Positions 25,536 through 36,904 of a DNA stretch of 64,000 bases are shown here, one piece after another (positions within the stretch are counted from its first letter, which is position 1; every line of letters begins with the position of its first letter). The notes below the pieces were generated by a model. The model did no database searches, was not told where the DNA came from, and saw nothing but the letters and a program-made list of their open reading frames with translations. The position numbers and the translations under genes were made by a program. The stretch lies in the NCBI GenBank assembly GCA_951230915.1, contig OX579636.1, positions 43,403,912-43,467,911 of the forward strand, given 5' to 3'. The stretch comes from Antitrichia curtipendula (lineage: Eukaryota > Streptophyta > Bryopsida > Hypnales > Leucodontaceae).

Positions 25536-27721
25536 AGTAAGTTAGGTAGAATAGGATGGGAACGGATCCGGATTGGTAATCCGATCTAGTAGTGTTAGGA
25601 GGACCGGAAGTTAGGATCCGGATTTAGGTTGACTTCTAACGGCTCTTTTTGCCTTTTGTATTTTTGGAAGTTCTCAAAGTGTATATAATTCAGTCCTTGT
25701 GCTGAGGACTGGGAGTCTTTCCCTCTGCATTTTTCTTTGTGTTTTCTCCTTGTGCTTCTTTGTTGTACGTTCTCCCATGTCTTGGCAGGGTGGTGTGTGA
25801 GGGAGTTCGGAAGGCGCGAACGGATGCGTTGGGATTTCTCCCTTGGTGATTTTCTTAGTTCTAAGTACACGTGAGCGGATAGGACAGAGTTGGGAGTGAA
25901 CTTTAGTGCCTCAGCATGTCTAGAGTTTGAGATTCCGGGTGAGAAAGCCGTTGTTAGGCTAGGCGGATAAGGAGGGATTCCTTAGTCGCGCTAGAACTCC
26001 TGGATGGAAAATCCGGTTGAGTGTCCGACCTCCTGTGAGGTCTCGCCATCTTAACGGTAAACGGAAGAATTCTAACTGATGTTGGAATGGACGGGTGCAC
26101 TTGTAACCGCCTTAGCTTCGTACGGATTAGGATGATATCAGGGTCGTTGTAGTATTGAGAGGATCGTACGGGGGGTCTTTGTGTGACCAGTAAATCGGAT
26201 TGCTATCTGGGCTGCTGTGAAGGACCAAACCGGATCCGTACTAGCCTAGGAAAGAAGAAATTAGGAAAGTGGGTCTTCAGCCACTATAAGTCACGGAAGG
26301 TATGGTAGGCCTACCACTCTCAAAAGCAAGCAGCGAACCCTCTGATGGCTAAACAGAGGTAAAACCAAACCGGATAGAAGAGGAAATAGTGGTGAGTTGT
26401 CTAGAGCGGGTTGGTCTAGATGGATACCCGGACCGGAAGAGACAGGATCCTGGGGTTGTGTTGGATTCGATAACCGGAAGACTAGTTGGAATCAGAAGAT
26501 AGAGAGAATCCGGTCCCTAGTTTTCTGGGTGTTTGTGTTTCCGGTTTAGGAAAGAGGACCGGAAAAGATGGATGTTACTACTGACTTGGCTTAGTTCGTT
26601 AATAAGGCTAGATACTTCACAGAATCTCGTGGGTTTGATCATTAGAGTCACTTAGTTATACTCTAGGGTGATTTTTGTGAGTATAATGGAGAATTTACCT
26701 ATCCTGTGCTGCGACACACGTCGTGTGGTCCGATGGTTGTGTGGGGCAATTCAAGGGTGCCCGACCATTTTTTTTTGTGGCTAGATATCCCGGCCTCACA
26801 AATGGATGCACTATGAACTGGAATTTTTTTGGAACAGGTCACGGAAAGGGAGAGTGGGACGGAGCTGGTGCTGTCGTGAAGCGCGCTCTAAGGCAGTCCT
26901 AGTTACACAACACGTGGAGGAGGATGCAAAACGCCGACGATGCAGTGGCATTTTTGAATGAGACCATGGGAGGGCCTGTGGATACGAACTTCGAGAAGAC
27001 CGGCATCAAAGAGGTTCAGAGATACTTCTGGGAAATACCGAAGGACATCACAAAGGAGCGCAGTTACCATTGCGAGACTGTCTCAGGCTCCTAGGCCTTG
27101 CATTCGATTTACTCTTTTGCTGTTGCGGATCCAACTCAACTTTTTGTGCGCAAATTAGCGTGCTTCTGTGTTTATTGCCTTGACGGCAATTTCTTCAACT
27201 GCGTTAACAAGTCCCATGTTGAGAACTGGGATTTGGTAAAGTTGAAGCCATACGATCTCCAGCTAGTTGCTGATCACATGACGGACCACAACGTTGCAGA
27301 TGACGAGGATTGGGAGGAGGTCGTGGAAGGTGAGGGATTTGGCGATCTCATTCGGCCAGGTGACAACTTTGTTGTCCCTGATGTAGAAGGTAATAGCGAG
27401 GGAGTGGAGTTCTATATTTTACAGTGCACCAGGGGGAAGTATGAGGTTGATCGCGGGTTCAAATGTGCTTGGGACCCGGAGTTTGAAGCTGGTGATTTCA
27501 TCATACGGGGAACTTACTATCAAAAGTGGAATAATGGGTACGTTCATCTGGGCAACTCCCAACCAGCCCATATTGATGCACACCTTGTAGTGCATGGGAA
27601 ATTTGCTATGATTCCAAAGCCAGGTAGGCGGAAAGGTGGGGAGGTTACTTATGACATAAGTGACGACAACCTCGCTACTATTAGGGTCGGCTTACATCGG
27701 TTTAGGGAGGAAGAGGACTAG

Positions 27722-30035
27722 CGACTTTACTTCTGTAAGTACAAAGAGATACTTTGTACATAATTCCATATGTTTTGTACAATTTTGACGCTTTGTACAA
27801 TTATGTACTAGGTTATTCTTGTCCGTCCGCTATGTCTACCGTTGCAACTCGTGAGATTGCTTTTCATGTGCATTCGAAGGATGTTCAAATTAATTTTTAC
27901 TCAGTCATTACGGAATCATCTGCTGTCTTTGATGCGTTCTTGTCATTCTATTTGGCTTTTCTTGAATCTACTCTAAATACAAGGTCCACGATCCTTCACT
28001 GTCAATTACGACTGCGGTTTTAACTTAAGGTATTAATTCACGTTAAGCTTATATCTCTATTCATGCCTCATATGCACACCAACATGGTTTCAGAGTGCCG
28101 AAGGGAGAATTAACAGTCGACCGGGTTGCTTGAACTTATTGGACAAAGCCGACAGGTTAACACTATTGCTGTGTCAGCACAAGTTATAGGTCTTTTTTTA
28201 TTTTATCTAAATATTGCAATTCTTTTCATTTGAATAGGTTGTTCAAAAGAGAAAGGAAACTTTTTAAGTCTTGTTTTTGGTTTCAAAGAAGTCAATGTAC
28301 TTCATATTCGTTAATAATATACCTGTGATTGAATAATCTGAAAAGTTTTAGTAGAGGTTTAGGTTCTAGAGATAATTGAAGATGAATTTCTTTATAGTAT
28401 ACTTCTCTTACCTTATATACTTTTATAGCAATAGCGTTCAGCCGGTGCTTCTTTGTACAATCTTATACACTTATACACCTACTTGTACACCACCATCCAG
28501 CTTCTTTGTATAGTAAGTACTTACTTGCCATTTTGAATTGTCATGTGCATTTATTTATTTTGTAAGCATTATGCATAAACTCAAAATTTACATCGGCACT
28601 CTTAAAATGCATGATAGTCATTTGGACTTGTACAAATAGGTACCTTTGCACACTCGAAAGGCATGATAGTCATTAACTATACATCATTCTCCCATGAACT
28701 ACAATGATAAGAAATTATTGGACCTAGTAGTCCATTCGTTGAATCTACCATTGCATCTCCTAAGCTGGCTTCTCATGTGCATTACAAGGTCGTCCAAAAT
28801 AATATGTACTCGGTTTTAATTCAGCTTATGGTCTTCTTCGACTCTCCGTCCGCAGTTTTGTACTTGTTGTACAGTTTTATACCTTTTCTATAAATGTGTA
28901 TGTTGTTGTTCTTGTCCATGTGGTGTGATGACCTGCCGTATCGAACCGAATCATCTTGGAAGCCGCAGGAACGGTATTTTGGGAACAATATTTTTGATTG
29001 ACTTCTAGATCGTGACATCTAGACTGATCACATTCCTTGGAAAGGGCTCCCGAAATAGAATGGCTTGTCAACCCTGTGAAATCGGGGCCATCGAGTTCCT
29101 TGCTCACCTTTGTTGCTGCTTTCTATAGTTCATTTGCTTTGAACATCATATTCAATATTTTGAGAGTTTCGGCCCCTCTCAAAATAACAGTATCCATATA
29201 AACGTCCAAAAATTGAATTTTGAGTTTAGCAAATCTAGGGTGATAAGCACTAAGCTATTAGTTGTAAAGTATAATTTCTATTAAAATGAGAGTTTACTGT
29301 ACTTAATAGCTCTTTAAATATAATACAATTCTATGTAATAATCATGTTTCAATTTATATATGTGAAGATCATGCCATCTATTGAACACCAAGTCATGAAG
29401 TCCAAAGTTGGTTGTACAGGAATGTTTATCTCATTCAAGCGGACTAAGTTCAATTCTCGTTGAGTTTGGACGAGCACCTATGAAATATACATGACTTGGT
29501 GCTGCTAAGTGGGCCAGGCAAGCAAGAAAGCTGTAACAACATAGAAGCCCCTATCCAAAAATGTGAAAAGTGCTTAAAACGTTAACAAAATAAAAAGTAG
29601 TAATACCCACTACCATTTTGTTAGAATTCTTTCAGATATTGAAATGCATTTTTTATAGTTAATTTAGAAAGATATTAAAGGCAATCATAGAGACATGTAA
29701 AGGTAGAATGCAATATTAAAATATATTCATATCAAATATAAATGCAATTGCTTCATAAAAGCAATTAATACACTTGGAACCGTGATTCCAATGGAAATCC
29801 ATAAAATTAAATCAAAACATACAAACTTATACTATTTATTGTATACCACGCGACATAGAATTTCTAATGCTTAGGTAAAGCAAATCTATAGTATAAAAAC
29901 ACTTAACACATAAATATATTACGTCTCTTGTATGACACACAATACAAAATTCTATAAGAAAAACAGAAGTATTACCTACACAATATAAAAGCAAAGTATT
30001 ACTATAGAATGAATTGAGTAGAGTAATATTTATAC
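27722..30035. other. non-coding stretch with TGTACA words and a diverged duplicate
   Basis: No gene is supported. TTTGTACA-type words cluster at 27735-27800, 28455-28500, 28630 and 28858. The segment around 27825-27920 (TTTTCATGTGCATT, then ACTCAGTC) has a diverged copy at about 28735-28830. The part from 29140 on is AT-rich and lies 3' of the DUF7869-type gene. Confidence 0.45.
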
Positions 30036-32876
30036 TCAAGTGGAATTCAAGGCAGCTAGACTATCGTGAATCACTTCAATTTGAGCGGCCGGAATCTTCA
30101 GCCTACATTGAGTCGTATCCTTCTTGATCTGTGACTTCCATGCAGTCATCAAAGAATCTATATGCTCCCAAATGGGACGGAGAGCTTCGTCAACCTTCCA
30201 CCGTAATCCTCCTGTAGAATCCCAACTAGTGTAGAATTCTTGAATGTTTTGGTTTCTTGATGTGGGCTTGAAATACTGAATGAGCATAGAATTCAGTTCT
30301 TCGGGGTTGCTATTAAGATCAGACAAGGCTCTTGCAATCCAAACGGGCTTTGCATCGCCATCCGCGGGACAAATAGCAAGAAAGTATCCTGCATACACAT
30401 CACGCATTACCCGAAAGGATTGTTGTGGGCGATCGCGTAATTGCCCAACATAGATGTCATCCTCTGCAAACTCTTCCCGAATCTCACCATTATCTTCAAA
30501 CTGATCTTCGATCGTCGGTACAATATGAGTGGATGGCCAAAAGCCATCTTTCAAAGAAGATGGAGGTTCAACTGGTTCATGCAACACTGCTTTCACTGCT
30601 CGCCAGTAGTATATTAAGTGCTCATACCGTCTTCTGTACTCCCCAGTTTGGTCTTCGTTGGACAATTTCTCCCAATAATTGATGAATCCCATTAAACCCT
30701 TGAATATGTCATCAATATCTCTCATGGGGCGTGAGAAAACGGGGACCGGCTCTCCACGCGGCCACAAACTCCGACCTTCAGAGTCTTCTTGCCATAATTT
30801 AATGCCTCCACCTTCTTTAGGCAGCCAGTCTACATCCGTGCACAGAAGCTTGTACTTCATGACTGGACAGTCATTTGACTCCAGGTAGAACTTGAATTGT
30901 TGAGCCTTGGTGTGCCCAACAAGTGACTCGTCTCCCTCCATGATGAACCCCTGAATGAAAGCCTTAAAATCAGGCACTTCTTCTACAAGATGGGAAATTG
31001 TAGGAACCGATTCTACGTCCATGAAGGACTTCATGAGTGAAGGAATGGTGGGAAAGTTTTCCTTCTTCAGCAACATGCTCCACCTCCCAAACAATGCATC
31101 AATGTCATCGTGAGTATGTCCCACGAGCATGAAATTCACATACACTTCCCGGAAAAAAAATTTGGCAACAAGAAGGGACCAGAAGCAAAACACAAATCTA
31201 TTCTTATTGTCACCAGTAGCATTGTCCATCTGAACATTTAAAATTGGAGGGAGTGACAGCCCTAAAATTGGGATCTCTGAAGCTGGTCGAAGAGATGTTT
31301 TGCAAATGTGATCTCCTTGTAGAATTGCATCGAAAAGAGGAGCTGACTTGGAGCCAACAAACAATTCCCTAGAAGAATACTTTGGGGGCAATTCCAAATC
31401 TCGCAACAACTTAGCAAAGGAGCCGACTGTGTAGTTGGAATCATGAGAGAAGATGTCCAAGCCATAATGGGCATAACGGACATCACCATGACCGTGGGCT
31501 ATCATACCGGTTACGGATACAGGCAACTTGATCAGACCATCAATAGCCTTGTGTTTGTGGGAGAAAACGAGGGAAGCGGTCTTTGCATGATCCATTTTAT
31601 CATGCATGATCGTCAAGCACTCATGTGGGTAGGAACTTGACCTGTAACGATTTGCATAATACAATTCCCTGTGCGCCCTAGCAACAACCAAATGCAAATC
31701 TAACTTCTTGGCCCATGTTAAAGCTGATTGAGACCCAGCAAGTGCACTTCTCCTAAGTGAATGGTATCTATCACAGGTGGAACAACGTGCAAAATTGTCT
31801 CTAGGTTTCTTGGCGTCAAACTCTGAGAAGTTCACCTTCTTGATCTTGCTCAAATTGGATGTAGATACTTCCTTCAATCCAAAGACCGTGTTCACAGAGT
31901 TAATTTCAGGAATGGCTTCCTTCCATTTCCAAGTAGCCGGAAGAATCATGGAGACTACCTTCTCGCCCGACTTCAGCGTCCGAGTACGGTGAGGCATGTG
32001 ATCAGCGTTCTTCTCTAGAATGCACCTCAAAGTGGCAGTGGCTTGCTCGGTGTACTTTCGAGGCTTCCGCAGACCCGTATTTTCGTGGGGCTGGACATTG
32101 AAACCATGGTCCGCATATCCTTGAAAGCGATGAAAAGTTGCTTCTGATACTCCAGCAATGTGCCTCCAAGCAGACAGACAAACATCTATACCCTCCACGG
32201 TGACCATCCTCTTTCCTTGCGTATCACGATGAACTTGTCTATGAACATCAAGCTTCATGTGATATCGAAATTTATAAGATGTGTCACGATACATACGCTC
32301 TCGAAAAGCTCTAATCTTGTCTCTAGAAAACGGTTGAACGCAATTGTTGACACAACAAGTGTTGCTTGAAACACTATTTATGGAGTCTTGAGTGAGAAGA
32401 CCTTTGGCCTTCGCACATGTCTCTTTTGGCAGGTTCCTCACTGTACTCGTATACCGTGTGCTCCGTGTTGACGGAGGACCCAAAAGAGCTGCCTGACGAC
32501 AATTGAAATTGTAACGAAGCTCGTGATTCCGAAGACTTGTACCATTATAGAACACGTTCTCAATCGGCCATGCACGGACGGAAAACCTCCATTCATCTGG
32601 AACATGATTGGCATCCAAGGTCTTCGAGATCTGGACGGCAACATAAGAATCGCCAAGTGCACCTGTAGCACCAACTACAAGCTCGGAGCTTACACTGTGA
32701 CAAATCCCTTCGGCTACTGCAAGACCACCCTCATTGAAAAGTGTTACTAACTTTGTGCTCCAAAGACTTCGTGGAACACCTTCGCATTCGGGAATGTCCA
32801 ATTCCTCCCCTAGCTGAATTTGAACATTGTCATCTGAATAGTATTCCTCTGCTTTGATAACACTTGCTGGATCCAT
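30036..32876 (-). CDS. DUF7869-type transposase-like protein, apparently intact, 946 residues
   Basis: A single uninterrupted minus-strand frame runs from the ATG at 32876 to the stop at 30036-30038. Near residue 200 is CCVNNCVQPFSRDKIRAFRERMY, a conserved basic region of this family. Near 363 is CSTCDRYHSLR, a zinc-binding pair. Near 421-470 comes HDKMDHAKT followed by GMIAHGHGD. Near 547 is QMDNATGDNKNRF and near 584 is VGHTHDDIDALF. These last motifs mark DUF7869-type proteins, an RNase-H-like family abundant in mosses, charophytes, oomycetes and invertebrates and thought to be transposase-derived. The Asp residues in DKMD, QMDN and HDDID are the likely catalytic set (inference). The gene has no stop or frameshift, in contrast to its neighbours. 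A palindrome array lies upstream of its start. Confidence 0.8.
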   Translation of the reverse strand: MDPASVIKAEEYYSDDNVQIQLGEELDIPECEGVPRSLWSTKLVTLFNEGGLAVAEGICHSVSSELVVGATGALGDSYVAVQISKTLDANHVPDEWRFSVRAWPIENVFYNGTSLRNHELRYNFNCRQAALLGPPSTRSTRYTSTVRNLPKETCAKAKGLLTQDSINSVSSNTCCVNNCVQPFSRDKIRAFRERMYRDTSYKFRYHMKLDVHRQVHRDTQGKRMVTVEGIDVCLSAWRHIAGVSEATFHRFQGYADHGFNVQPHENTGLRKPRKYTEQATATLRCILEKNADHMPHRTRTLKSGEKVVSMILPATWKWKEAIPEINSVNTVFGLKEVSTSNLSKIKKVNFSEFDAKKPRDNFARCSTCDRYHSLRRSALAGSQSALTWAKKLDLHLVVARAHRELYYANRYRSSSYPHECLTIMHDKMDHAKTASLVFSHKHKAIDGLIKLPVSVTGMIAHGHGDVRYAHYGLDIFSHDSNYTVGSFAKLLRDLELPPKYSSRELFVGSKSAPLFDAILQGDHICKTSLRPASEIPILGLSLPPILNVQMDNATGDNKNRFVFCFWSLLVAKFFFREVYVNFMLVGHTHDDIDALFGRWSMLLKKENFPTIPSLMKSFMDVESVPTISHLVEEVPDFKAFIQGFIMEGDESLVGHTKAQQFKFYLESNDCPVMKYKLLCTDVDWLPKEGGGIKLWQEDSEGRSLWPRGEPVPVFSRPMRDIDDIFKGLMGFINYWEKLSNEDQTGEYRRRYEHLIYYWRAVKAVLHEPVEPPSSLKDGFWPSTHIVPTIEDQFEDNGEIREEFAEDDIYVGQLRDRPQQSFRVMRDVYAGYFLAICPADGDAKPVWIARALSDLNSNPEELNSMLIQYFKPTSRNQNIQEFYTSWDSTGGLRWKVDEALRPIWEHIDSLMTAWKSQIKKDTTQCRLKIPAAQIEVIHDSLAALNST

Positions 32877-33019
32877 GATCTGTTCATCATATGAAAGACG
32901 ATGTCAATAGCCTATTTGACCAAAACAAAAATAAGCGTTGTACTAGCATAGAGTTTTCTTTTTGAAACAAGTCAACGATATACTCCATAAGTCGTAAGAA
33001 AGACTAGTAGTCACAATAA

Positions 33020-34450
33020 CTCACTTACAATGAAGGTGAGTAAAGGTGAAATAGATACTTCCTGAAAGTGCTATCCTATCAGCAGTCTAACAAAATTAAA
33101 TGATTTGATCATGTCGTTTTCACTTCAAGCACAATTAGTTGAAAATAATATTCAAGTCATATTCACCTCGAATAAAGGTAAATCAAGAACTTACACAAAA
33201 AATTTTAACTCTAATATTGGAGATCCGACTTTCATTAGGGTGTGATATTCAAATGGAATGTAGGTGATTTAAGAAATGACCTATTCGTTCTCAACTCAAC
33301 CAACAAATAAATAAAAATTGTCATCAAGTAACATTCACCTTCTTTGGAGGTGAATTACAAGCCCTATACAAGATGTAGAATTTGCAAATACGGGTAAGTT
33401 GATGAAAATCTATAATTGATATTCACCTCGAGTGGAGGTGATTCACGAAATGACCTTTTCTTATATATCGAGATTGAATTTAAGTAAATCTACTGTCTCA
33501 TTGATTGTTGCGTCATCATAGTTGCAGACCCATATATAGTTTAGTTCATTGAAAAAACCTATTCCCAAGTAATTTGAAGGGCAATTTGGAGGGCAATTAC
33601 AAACCACACAAAGGATGCATTCTTCACAAATGGAAGCAACCTGAGTACATTTTAGAAGTGCTTTTCACCTTGAGTTAAGGTGAATTGAAAAATAGTCCAA
33701 TTGATATAAACCTAGAATTGAGGTGAACTCACAAAGTATCCACCTGATATTCACCTCGAGTGGAGGTGACTAGACAAACTATCCACCTGATATTCACCTG
33801 GACTAGAGGAGAACTGACAAACTATCAAATTGATATTCACCTCGAATAGAGGTAAATTGACTAACTCTTCTGTTGATGTTCATGTGGACTGGACAAGAGT
33901 TCAAGACTTTCTAAAATATATTCCCGTCAAATCTAGGTAGTCTGACTAATATCTACAAGTGATATTGAACTATACTGAACGTACACTTGGAAGCATATAA
34001 AAGTAATATTCATACTCAATAAAAGAAAATTAAATACAATTTGTATATGATATTCAGAGTTTGGGTAGAGAATAAAAACCCTATATTCACGTGGTATTCA
34101 CCTCGAGTGGAGGTGAATTGGGAACAATGTGTCATAGATAATCACCATGAACAGTCATGATTCATAACTATGTTCAAGTGATATTCACCTCGAGTGGAGG
34201 TGAATTGAAAACAATGTGTCAAAGATATTCACCTTGAACGGTGATTAATTCATAACTATGTTCACGTGGTATTCACCTCGAGTGGAGGTGAATTGGGATC
34301 AATGTGTCATAGATAATCACCATGAACGGTGATGATTCATAACTATGTTCAAGTGATATTCACCTCGACTGGAGGTGAATTGAAATCTATGGGTCAATGA
34401 TATTCACCTTGAACGGTGATTAATTCATAACTTTGTTCAAGTGATATTCA
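33020..34450. repeat. array of inverted-repeat motifs (TTCACCTC...GAGGTGAA), partly an 87-bp tandem repeat
   Basis: The near-perfect palindrome ATTCACCTCGAGTGGAGGTGA, with variants, recurs about a dozen times, for example at 33422, 33749, 34096, 34183, 34271 and 34358. The last four have a strict 87-88-bp period. Between them a second palindrome type (CACCTTGAACGGTGA) alternates at about 34142, 34230, 34317 and 34405. Neighbouring units differ in pairs, giving a higher-order period of about 175 bp. More diverged copies extend left to about 33020. The array begins within about 200 bp of, and is densest 1.2-1.6 kb upstream of, the DUF7869-type gene start. Such arrays can be transposase-binding sites or cruciform-forming DNA. 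Confidence 0.8.
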
Positions 34451-35900
34451 CAAGAATCATAATGGGTTGCAATTTTGCTTGCAATGATCAATCAATAAGA
34501 CAATTGAAAACATCAATTTGAATGTAGACGCATGCCTCCTAGAACTCCTCCGTATAATCTTCAGAGTTCATAATAGAGCAGTGAACACAGAAGTTCAAAA
34601 AATTTGGTCAATCGCTTGAAATCTCTCTTATACAAAGACATTTGAACAAGTACAAGTGACAACAACTGAGACCAACCTGTTGCAAGAACTATGATTGAAG
34701 ACAGAATTGTCCCTTACGATTGCACAATTTTCGCTACTCAAGCTACATCTGCGGTGAATTGCCTCACGCATTCTAGATTGCAATTCAGAAAACCGAAAGA
34801 CAAATGGGATTCAATTGAACAACGCAGCGCATGCAAAGCAATTCTACTTTCGATCCTACTTTTTAAGGTTTAGGATTCTCTTATTCACTAAACTTTGTCA
34901 TTACTACTACAGCGACTAGCACAGTGAAATTCACCTTCTACATACTAAGCTACAACTTGAAGAACTTCATTTCACCAATGTCGTCTCCACAAAACATTCT
35001 CAAATGCATGTGAGCAGAATCTGTACCACTAGTATTACCTCTGCTATTTCGGATGGTACTACTATACTACAATAACAAAGCAAACACCTAAATCCTAAAG
35101 CCGCACCAATTGAAAATCACCGGAAAAAAAAAAATTCTAATCGAGAAATCCAAGAATTGGACATAGCTTTTCCTAATGCAATTGCTACCTAATTTTTCCT
35201 CAACTGAACATTCACTTGCACTAAATTGAAGAAAAATAAGAGAGTTACATCATGATTACAAATTACAAACCAAAATCACAACCGTTGACAGGATGAATGA
35301 TGTAGGCCGACATTTCTGTGGAGTCCGCACAAGCAAAAAAAGAAAAGCATATTGCACGGCACAATGAGGATCAAATTCAAAAGAAAGAGATACGTCATAC
35401 CTCTATGGAAATTGTCTGACTCCTTCAACCGCAAGCTGAACACGATATGAACCTTGTAGTGAGCGCCGCAGCACGACTTCAAAAAGTTGCCCACTTGCCA
35501 CGACTCGTCCACTTGCCCTCCAGTCTTGAAAAGTTGAATTGCAAACACTCATAAGCAACAATATTCGCACACCTCAGGCGCTAGAGCAAAGAGACCTCAC
35601 AAGAGCAGACAAACAAACTTCGTCAAAAATTTTGGAATGGATGCAACAATAGTCACTGAGGCGGAAAATTTTGGGAGGGAAGTGCGTTTCCAAAGTCAAA
35701 ACGGTTCTCCTCGAATCTAGAGCTCTTACAACGGAAGAATGACAGGTCCTTCTCCACCTGCAAAATCTAAATCCATTTACTACTTCGAAGGCATTCATGT
35801 TGCCGTCACTTTATTCCACCGCCTCTAAGCTTGCAGGTAGGCGACAGAGTGGGAAAAGGTCACATTCACCTAAGTGCATTTATGAAAACAGTCCTCTCAG
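34451..35900. other. mixed-composition region, possible leader exons of the DUF7869-type gene
   Basis: Composition is less AT-rich than farther right. Two minus-strand frames (35798-35574 and 35548-35400) have gene-like character but no recognisable motif. A donor-like sequence follows the second. They could be upstream exons or promoter of the minus-strand gene ending at 30036. Nothing firm can be claimed. Confidence 0.25.
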
Positions 35901-36880
35901 GGAATTTCAGGAGTCAAATCCACGTGAACATACTTTTAGCAGGATCCGATAATTATATCAAGGTTGAAAAGTCTATAAATTCAAACTAAGTAATTCAATA
36001 ATTTATAACAATTGAAAATTCAATTCATATTTTTTATAATTTTGTATGTTGAAAGAGTATATTAGGTTACTAGAGTTCAACTAGTATAATGTGCTAAAAA
36101 ATTTATCCTTAACCACTTTCCCAATAAATGCAATTTCCAAAATTAATTCACAACATCTATAATTTAGTAATAACTTAGAGCTAATAAATGGTGCACTAAA
36201 TCATATGCACTCTAATTATAAGTAAGATATATAGGTAAGTACGACCACATATTTAAAAAATTGTACCAAATGTAGGATACAAGATATAGATGCTAGAAAT
36301 TTATTATTACTATGTTCAAACTATAGGACTGCTGATCTGTTCAGGGTAAGAAGAAATATTGGTATTGGTCAAATTTGGATGGGCGATTTTGCCCAATAGT
36401 ATCTATTCCTTAGCGACATGCCAACTTTAGGGCGGTTAGGATTTTGGGTGCAACTGAACTGGTTTGAGGATTCCTGTGCATATTGTAGTATTCACATACT
36501 GTAGTGCATATTGTGTTGCATACTGTAGTATTCAAATATTATACTAGACAGTACATGATTTGTGTCTGTAGCTTTTAATTTTTTAAGCCTGCTTACAGTA
36601 TCAGTTTAAATTTTCTAACTTTGAGTGCAAATTCCAAGGTTCTTCTACTAATGTTGTTTGAACTGGCCGGTTACAAATTTAGGAAGTGCTAGCCAAGTAG
36701 TGAATGAAAAAACACCAGAATTTTGTTGCAGCCAGTTTGAAGTTCTTACTCCTTTACAGTTTTCTACCTCCCCATTTATTTAGGTTACGTAAGTGTACCA
36801 TTTATTATTTTTTCCATTTTTCTTGGCCGATATTGCCTAAAGAGTTCTTTTCACATTCTAATTTATTTGGTTTGCAAGCA
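35901..36880. other. AT-rich stretch, nothing recognised
   Basis: No coding frame above background. A short repeat of CATACTGTAGTATTCA(C/A)ATA occurs at about 36480-36540. Confidence 0.5.
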
Positions 36881-36904
36881 ATTTTGGCATGACTTTTGGA
36901 GAGC

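Larger units (their letters stand above)
24237..26716. mobile_element. 2.48-kb TG...CA insertion with 5-bp target duplication CACGT, carrying an ORF and TATA box
   Basis: The element starts TGTCACAACC and ends GTGCTGCGACA. CACGT flanks it at 24232-24236 and 26717-26721. Excision with one CACGT restores the host codons (CAC CAC GTC GTG TGG TCC GAT). Ends TGTCACA/TGCGACA are short inverted repeats, as at LTR termini. A TATA box (CTATAAAAG, about 24530) and a coding-like region (24799-25535) lie inside. No paired LTR, reverse transcriptase or integrase was recognised, so it is a long solo LTR, a gag-only derivative or another element with integrase-like insertion. Confidence 0.62.
18085..27721 (+). 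pseudogene. DDE transposase-like gene, broken by two nested insertions and three nonsense codons
   Basis: Coding pieces are 18085-18266, 22115-22706, 23113-23989, 24215-24236 and 26722-27721. Introns are 22707-23112 and 23990-24214. Two TG...CA insertions lie within exons. Joined without insertions and introns, the pieces give exactly 891 codons in one frame. Features: Cys-rich segments (NVCCCRYH, CQCECDVC, CGNC), HIDFAENY near residue 478, WSDGCVGQFKGA near 562, GHGKGEWDGAGAVVKRA near 597, and a final Cys cluster (LACFCVYC). DFAENY, SDG..QFK and GHGKG.WDG are recurrent in a large group of uncharacterised RNase-H-fold transposase-like proteins of animals and plants. I infer that the Asp residues of the first two motifs and an acidic residue of the third are catalytic. 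In-frame stops are TGA at 22512-22514, TAG at 26900-26902 and TAG at 27092-27094. The superfamily name is uncertain. Confidence 0.72.

Noticed and set aside
27754..28023. 89-codon plus-strand frame after the transposase-like gene
   Set aside because: It starts in TTTGTACA-rich non-coding DNA, and its diverged duplicate at 28735 is not open. No motif is present.
33020..34450. CRISPR-like array
   Set aside because: Repeats are palindromic and degenerate, and the spacers are themselves repeated, not unique. The genome is eukaryotic and no cas gene is near.
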